Part shown: positions 59,766 through 64,000 of the stretch, piece by piece
How the letters are laid out: each line of letters opens with the position of its first letter
Numbering within the stretch: position 1 is the first letter of the stretch
From: Antedon mediterranea
Lineage: Eukaryota > Echinodermata > Crinoidea > Comatulida > Antedonidae
Reading direction: 5' to 3'
Length of the DNA: 64,000 nt
NCBI RefSeq assembly: GCF_964355755.1
Contig: NC_092671.1
Location: forward strand, 22,649,070 to 22,713,069
Translations under genes and position numbers: made by a program
The notes under the pieces: generated by a model
Told to the model about the DNA's origin: nothing
What the model saw: only the letters and a program-made list of their open reading frames with translations
Database searches by the model: none

Positions 59766-60534
59766 CTTCTTCTTCTTTCTGTAAACTATTTTGTGTAACA
59801 AATATCTCAAAAAGTTAAATGTCAATGATCACAAAAATTTCACAATATCTTTCAAATACCGTAACTTAATCCTAATAAGCTTTTCAGCGTGATCACTCAA
59901 CCGTGATGTCATTAATACGCGATTTTGTGAAATCACACTATCAATCATATCTCCTCTTTATCACATATCAATGAAATTAACTACACATAAACTTCAGGTC
60001 AAGAGTAAAAATATTAGCAAATAAAAACTTACACGTTTCAAGGTCATGCACGTGAAATCGGGCGCTAAAAATTTAATAAGCTCAAAATTAATTTTTGATC
60101 AATTTAGAGCATGAATTAGGCCATTTGCATGTTTAAAAAATTACTGCGCAAAAACACGTTTTTGCGCACGCGATTCTTAGAAAGCGTAAAAAATAAAATG
60201 TGATGTATAAATCACAATCCTTAGTACTTTCACCGATTTTGAGTCCGTTCCAACTTAAAATAACGCTATACGAGCACGTTAAAAACGACAAAATGTGCAA
60301 ATTAATTGCATCAAAGTGCTGAAAATGGTGAAAAATAAGGCATTTTTAAAATGAAAATAATTCTTCAGAATGCACGATGACCCCCATTTTTTTTAACTTA
60401 TTCTGGAAGCCAATAAGTTGTAGATACAAATGTATATACACATTAGACGTACAAAATGGTATGATGTCATCAAATGGCCATTTGAATTTAAAAATTAGTA
60501 ATTTTTTTCTTTTTGTGTGGGTTATCACATTCAA
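59766..60534 (+). repeat. Helitron-like repeat segment, inverted edge module
   Basis: Inverted copy of 43891-44325 (TGTGTAACAAATATCTCAAA, TAATCCTAATAAGCTTTTCA, GCATGAATTAGGCCATTTGC), followed by an inverted copy of 28440-28990 (GCGCAAAAACACGTTTTTGC, CCAATAAGTTGTAGATACAA). It is interrupted at 60535 by a LINE tail and resumes near 60996. Confidence 0.65.
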
Positions 60535-60995
60535 TAATAATAATAAATAATAAATAACATTTATAAAGCGCAAGAGACAAAGGTTTCAAAGCGCTGTGTT
60601 TTCCAAGATCTGTGCAAGTAGTAGCGTGTGATTATGCTTCTCTGAAGAGATGAGTTTTGAGTTTAGTTTTAAATGTGATTACAGATTTTTATGAGCGTAT
60701 TTCGAGGGGTAGAGTGTTCCAGAGTTTTGGGGCTGCGACAGCGAAAGCATGATCATCGTAAAACGAGTTCTGGAAAGGGGTCCAGGTTTAAGAAGAAGTC
60801 TGCTGGTTGAACGAAGCGTAGAGTTTGTTGACGGAGTAATGATGTCACATATGTAGGCTGGAGCACATCCGTTGATGGCCTTATATGTCAGCAACAGGAT
60901 TTTAAAACGAATGCGCTGATCTACAGGCAACCAGTGTAAGTCACGTAAAACGGGAGAAATATGTTCATGTCGTTTAGTGCCAGTGATAATAGAAC
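60535..60995 (-). pseudogene. 5'-truncated LINE, ORF2 C-terminus and tail
   Basis: The minus-strand frame reads HEHISPVLRDLHWLPVDQRI, RFKILLLTYKAINGCAPAYI, TPSTNSTLRSTSRLLL and QPQNSGTLYP. This is the standard C-terminal region of L2/CR1-like RT proteins, slightly shifted at its end. The 3' end is GCGCTTTATAAATG and a (TTA)n tail at 60535-60570. The flanking repeat rejoins at CACATTCAA and GCATCTC. Extreme 5' truncation, no RT motifs left. Confidence 0.85.
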
Positions 60996-63300
60996 GCATC
61001 TCTTTTATTTTGTGCCCGATTTTCGCTCAATTTTCAGTATGTGATTGCTCAATTAATTGACTTTCTCGTGACTTGCCACTACTTTTATTTTTATGACGTC
61101 ATCACACGTAAAAACTTGAATAACATAGGTCGTGTAATTTCACCTTCGCTGTAAATTTGAATATCTTACAGCTCTTCAGAATTGAAGGTTACCTTGATGA
61201 TTATAATTTATTATGAAAGCTGATAAAATGTAGATATGAATTCATATAAAAATCAAGCCTATTGGATGTTGTGACGTTAACCTATGGCCAGTTGAAGTTA
61301 AAAAGTAGTTTTTTCATCTTTTTTGTCAAAGTTGTACAAATTTCAAAGAGCGCGTACAGTGCTTCTACGTGCCAAATTTTCTTCCAATTGTTATATTTTA
61401 TTGCTCAATTCATTATCTTTCGATATTGTTATCCAAAAGGTTTTTTTGATAATGTCATCAGTGCCAAAAACTTAGAACATGATGTGTGTCCGTAATTTCA
61501 CCAATGCAACACTGTATAAGATATACAGTATACTGTACATAATGTATATGGCATATAATAGGCACAACTCAGCACTATAGGCGTATAATAGGATGGCATA
61601 CATCAACATTTTCCGATTGTATGTTAACGTACGTGCATGTTTAAAAAATATTAATGTCAATAAAATGATAAAATTAAAATTAAATTCTAGTTATTTTTAT
61701 TACGTATTCTGGAATTTGATGAGTTGTTGATATCGGATTATACATTACCGGTAATATGGCTAACCGGACATTGTGACGTCATCGTATGGGCATGCGAATA
61801 TAAAATAAGAGATTTTTGTCTGTTTCGTTATTGCTCATCTCGCTTATTCGTATTCCATTTTCTCCGAGATTTTAATATTGTCTAAGTCAATCAACTATCT
61901 TTCGCATGAGTTAAAAATATTTTAATTTTTCTGACTTCATCATGCCTAAAAATTTAATTTACGTGGGTCAATAATTTCATCTTTACAGTAAATTTCAATC
62001 TGTTTAATAGCTCGTAAGTAATAAAATGTGATAATCACGATTAAAACGGTTTCTGGAAGCTATTGGATTGTAGATACGAAATCATTTGAAAATTTTGCCA
62101 ATCGGATATTGTGACATCATCATATGCCCAGTTAAATAAAAATAGTCGTATTTTCATCTTTTGCGTCATAGTTCATTACTTTTAAAAGAGCGCGAATCAA
62201 TAGTTCACGTATTCAAATTTCTTCTACTCGTTAATATGTTGTTGCTGAGATATTTTCCTTCCGATATTGCTACCTTCGGGTTTCATTTTTAAACCGTCAA
62301 CATGTTAAAAATTGGGGGTCCGGTAATTTCACCTATTTTACACTGTATGTGATACAGATACTGTGTATACTATATGACACAAAATAACAGAATTCAGCAA
62401 TAACAACTATCATATTCTTTGATTCAGGTCATAATGCCATAATCTTTTTCTGTGTGCAATATTCCAACGTATGACGTGCACGTGGCGTTTGTCGAGCGGA
62501 TAACTAAATTGTCAAAGTGACGAGTTTCATGTCTAGTTCTTCTTTCTTTCCCAAAATTTTGTTGCACGCATATCTCTCATCCTTGTCAACATAAGATTGT
62601 ATAACTTGGTCATCATGTAGACATTTACCTGAAGTTGTGCACCTCCATATTTTGAATGACGTCAGAGTTGCGCAACGTGACTTACGCGCGATTTTATGAA
62701 TTTCAATGATTGATCATAGGATAAAAAATAAGTCATTTTGAATTGACACTTAGTGAAAATTTAAGTTATTTCAAGGGCAAACTTTCTATGGATTAAAAAT
62801 TGCATGTTTTACAAGAAGTTACGTGCACACGCGCATTTAAAGTTTCAAAATGCGCAAAATTAATTTCTAATCAACTTTCTACGCTGATCATGACATTTTG
62901 AGCATGTCAAAAATTCCTGCGTGAGCGAAAAAATTTACGCGCTTGGTGCGCAACGGAGTACGTAAAGCATTATTTTTTCTCTTGAATTGTAATTTTCCAG
63001 CCTTTCCTAGTCATTTTAAAAAAGATTGACATCATTTCAAATTAAAATGACGTCATACAAACACGTTGATTTATACAATTTGCATGCGTTTTAGTTGAAA
63101 AAGTTACACAATATTGTCAAAATTATGGCTATTTTGAATCTATTATAGCTCCTCAGGATCATCCATGACCCCCAATTTTTTTAATTTAATATGTAAGCAG
63201 ATATGTTCTAGATATGAATTCATGCAGAATCTTTACCCCTCGGATGTTATGATGTCATCATATGGCCACACAAATGTAAAATATAGGATTTTTTTATTTT
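60996..63300 (+). repeat. Helitron-like array segment 5 with terminus at 62524
   Basis: It continues the inverted copy of 27900-28500, then carries family modules in plus-as-element orientation: TTGTGACGTCATCGTATGGG, AATGACGTCAGAGTTGCGCA and GATCATGACATTTTGAGC. At 62495-62530 GAGCGGATAACTAA, a hairpin weakened by base changes, and TTTCATGTCTAG/T form a unit end, followed by TCTTCTTTCTTTCCC. A CTAG without hairpin lies at 61687. Confidence 0.63.
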
Positions 63301-64000
63301 TTTAGTAGCACCTTTTCATCGACAACAACCCGCCTTCCCTCAAACCCCAAACCCCATCCGCGCAGATCCGTTTTTAGTTTAGTTGGGGCGGGGGGGGGGG
63401 TGTATAAAAATAAAAGCCTTAAGACTTAAAAATCCCACCCCCCCCCCCCCCAAGCGCGGGGGGATTTTTAAGTAATTATAGGTTGTTTCAATCGATTTCT
63501 GAGCACATAAATTGGGTTATGCACATTTTAGGCACTGGTCCTGATGCGGCACTTATATTCACGCAAGATTTATTCTTTTTACGGTACAGAAAGAAATTAC
63601 TACTCACGCAGAGAAAGTTTCGGCGGCCTACATGATTCAATCCGGCCATTCAATCCTACCTTGGTTTAGCCATGGTTTAGCGAATTATAAAAACAACACC
63701 TTGGTTAGGACGCAAACAAAATATATGCAAAATAAATATATATTCCATGTTAAGATTTAACATGATAGGCCTTTGTAAATTATTATTACGATAAAAGGCC
63801 CGACCAGAATTTGGAGGGGAAAAACGTGCGAATCGTGTGAACAGTTTAGAGCTGTATTACGTTTCATGTGACGCAAAATTCAGGTACAAGTACTCTGTTT
63901 TGTAGCCACGTGGAAAAACAGAGTATCGCGTTTCATGACATGTGACCAAAAAACTAGGTCTGTATTAATTACGGTCTTCTGTCGGCAGTCTTTTTGAGCG
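63301..64000. other. Right edge: G/C-tract inverted repeat and unassigned DNA
   Basis: The family repeat ends near 63300. A G-run (GGGGCGGGGGGGGGG at about 63388) precedes an inverted repeat, ACTTAAAAATCCCACCCC against GGGGGGATTTTTAAGT, at about 63425-63472. A second imperfect hairpin (GTACTCTGTTTT against AAAACAGAGTA) lies at 63890-63924. No gene was recognised. Confidence 0.45.

Overview
This window is metazoan nuclear DNA: AT-rich, intron-bearing, almost without host coding sequence, and built mostly from layered transposable elements. The mix (a DIRS element, L2/CR1-type LINEs, a Penelope-like fragment, TA-flanked MITEs, foldback elements, Helitron-like arrays) and a multi-copy gene family I know from cnidarian, mollusc and echinoderm genomes suggest a marine invertebrate. 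I cannot name the species. No RNA genes, CRISPR arrays or bacterial features were seen.

Layout. 1-4577: three tandem arrays with monomers of about 295-323, 170-180 and 573-587 bp. 4579-5534: a TA-flanked MITE. 6657-22340: a large inverted-repeat-bounded unit (called X here) with about 650 bp terminal inverted repeats, enclosing the only multi-exon gene of the window. That gene is an unnamed multi-domain protein with a possible RNase-H-like D-D-D core, a C2H2 finger and a conserved C-terminal domain, and it is heavily mutated. X has been invaded by foldback A (7423-11287, itself hit by repeat B and a MITE) and by an L2/CR1 LINE (12663-18111) inside an exon. The LINE was invaded in turn by foldback D (14688-17809).

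23640-63300 is dominated by one non-coding repeat family in direct and inverted orientation. Many copies end in a 21-bp hairpin followed after 6-7 nt by CTAG and then T, which is the layout of a Helitron 3' end, so I read these as head-to-tail non-autonomous Helitron-like arrays. They are interrupted by a nearly complete DIRS-type tyrosine-recombinase retrotransposon (31450-36875, minus strand, with inverted termini and the internal complementary region), LINE fragments (41379-42539, 42960-43890, 60535-60995), TA-flanked MITEs (25542-26353, 43029-43727) and a 1.74 kb TIR element (44363-46103).

The only likely host gene is one 200-bp WD40 exon at 39362-39561 (minus), WDSUB1-like, in a 37.9-41.1 kb island that also holds a GIY-YIG fragment of a Penelope-like element. 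All assignments come from reading the sequence and from remembered family motifs; no searches were run.
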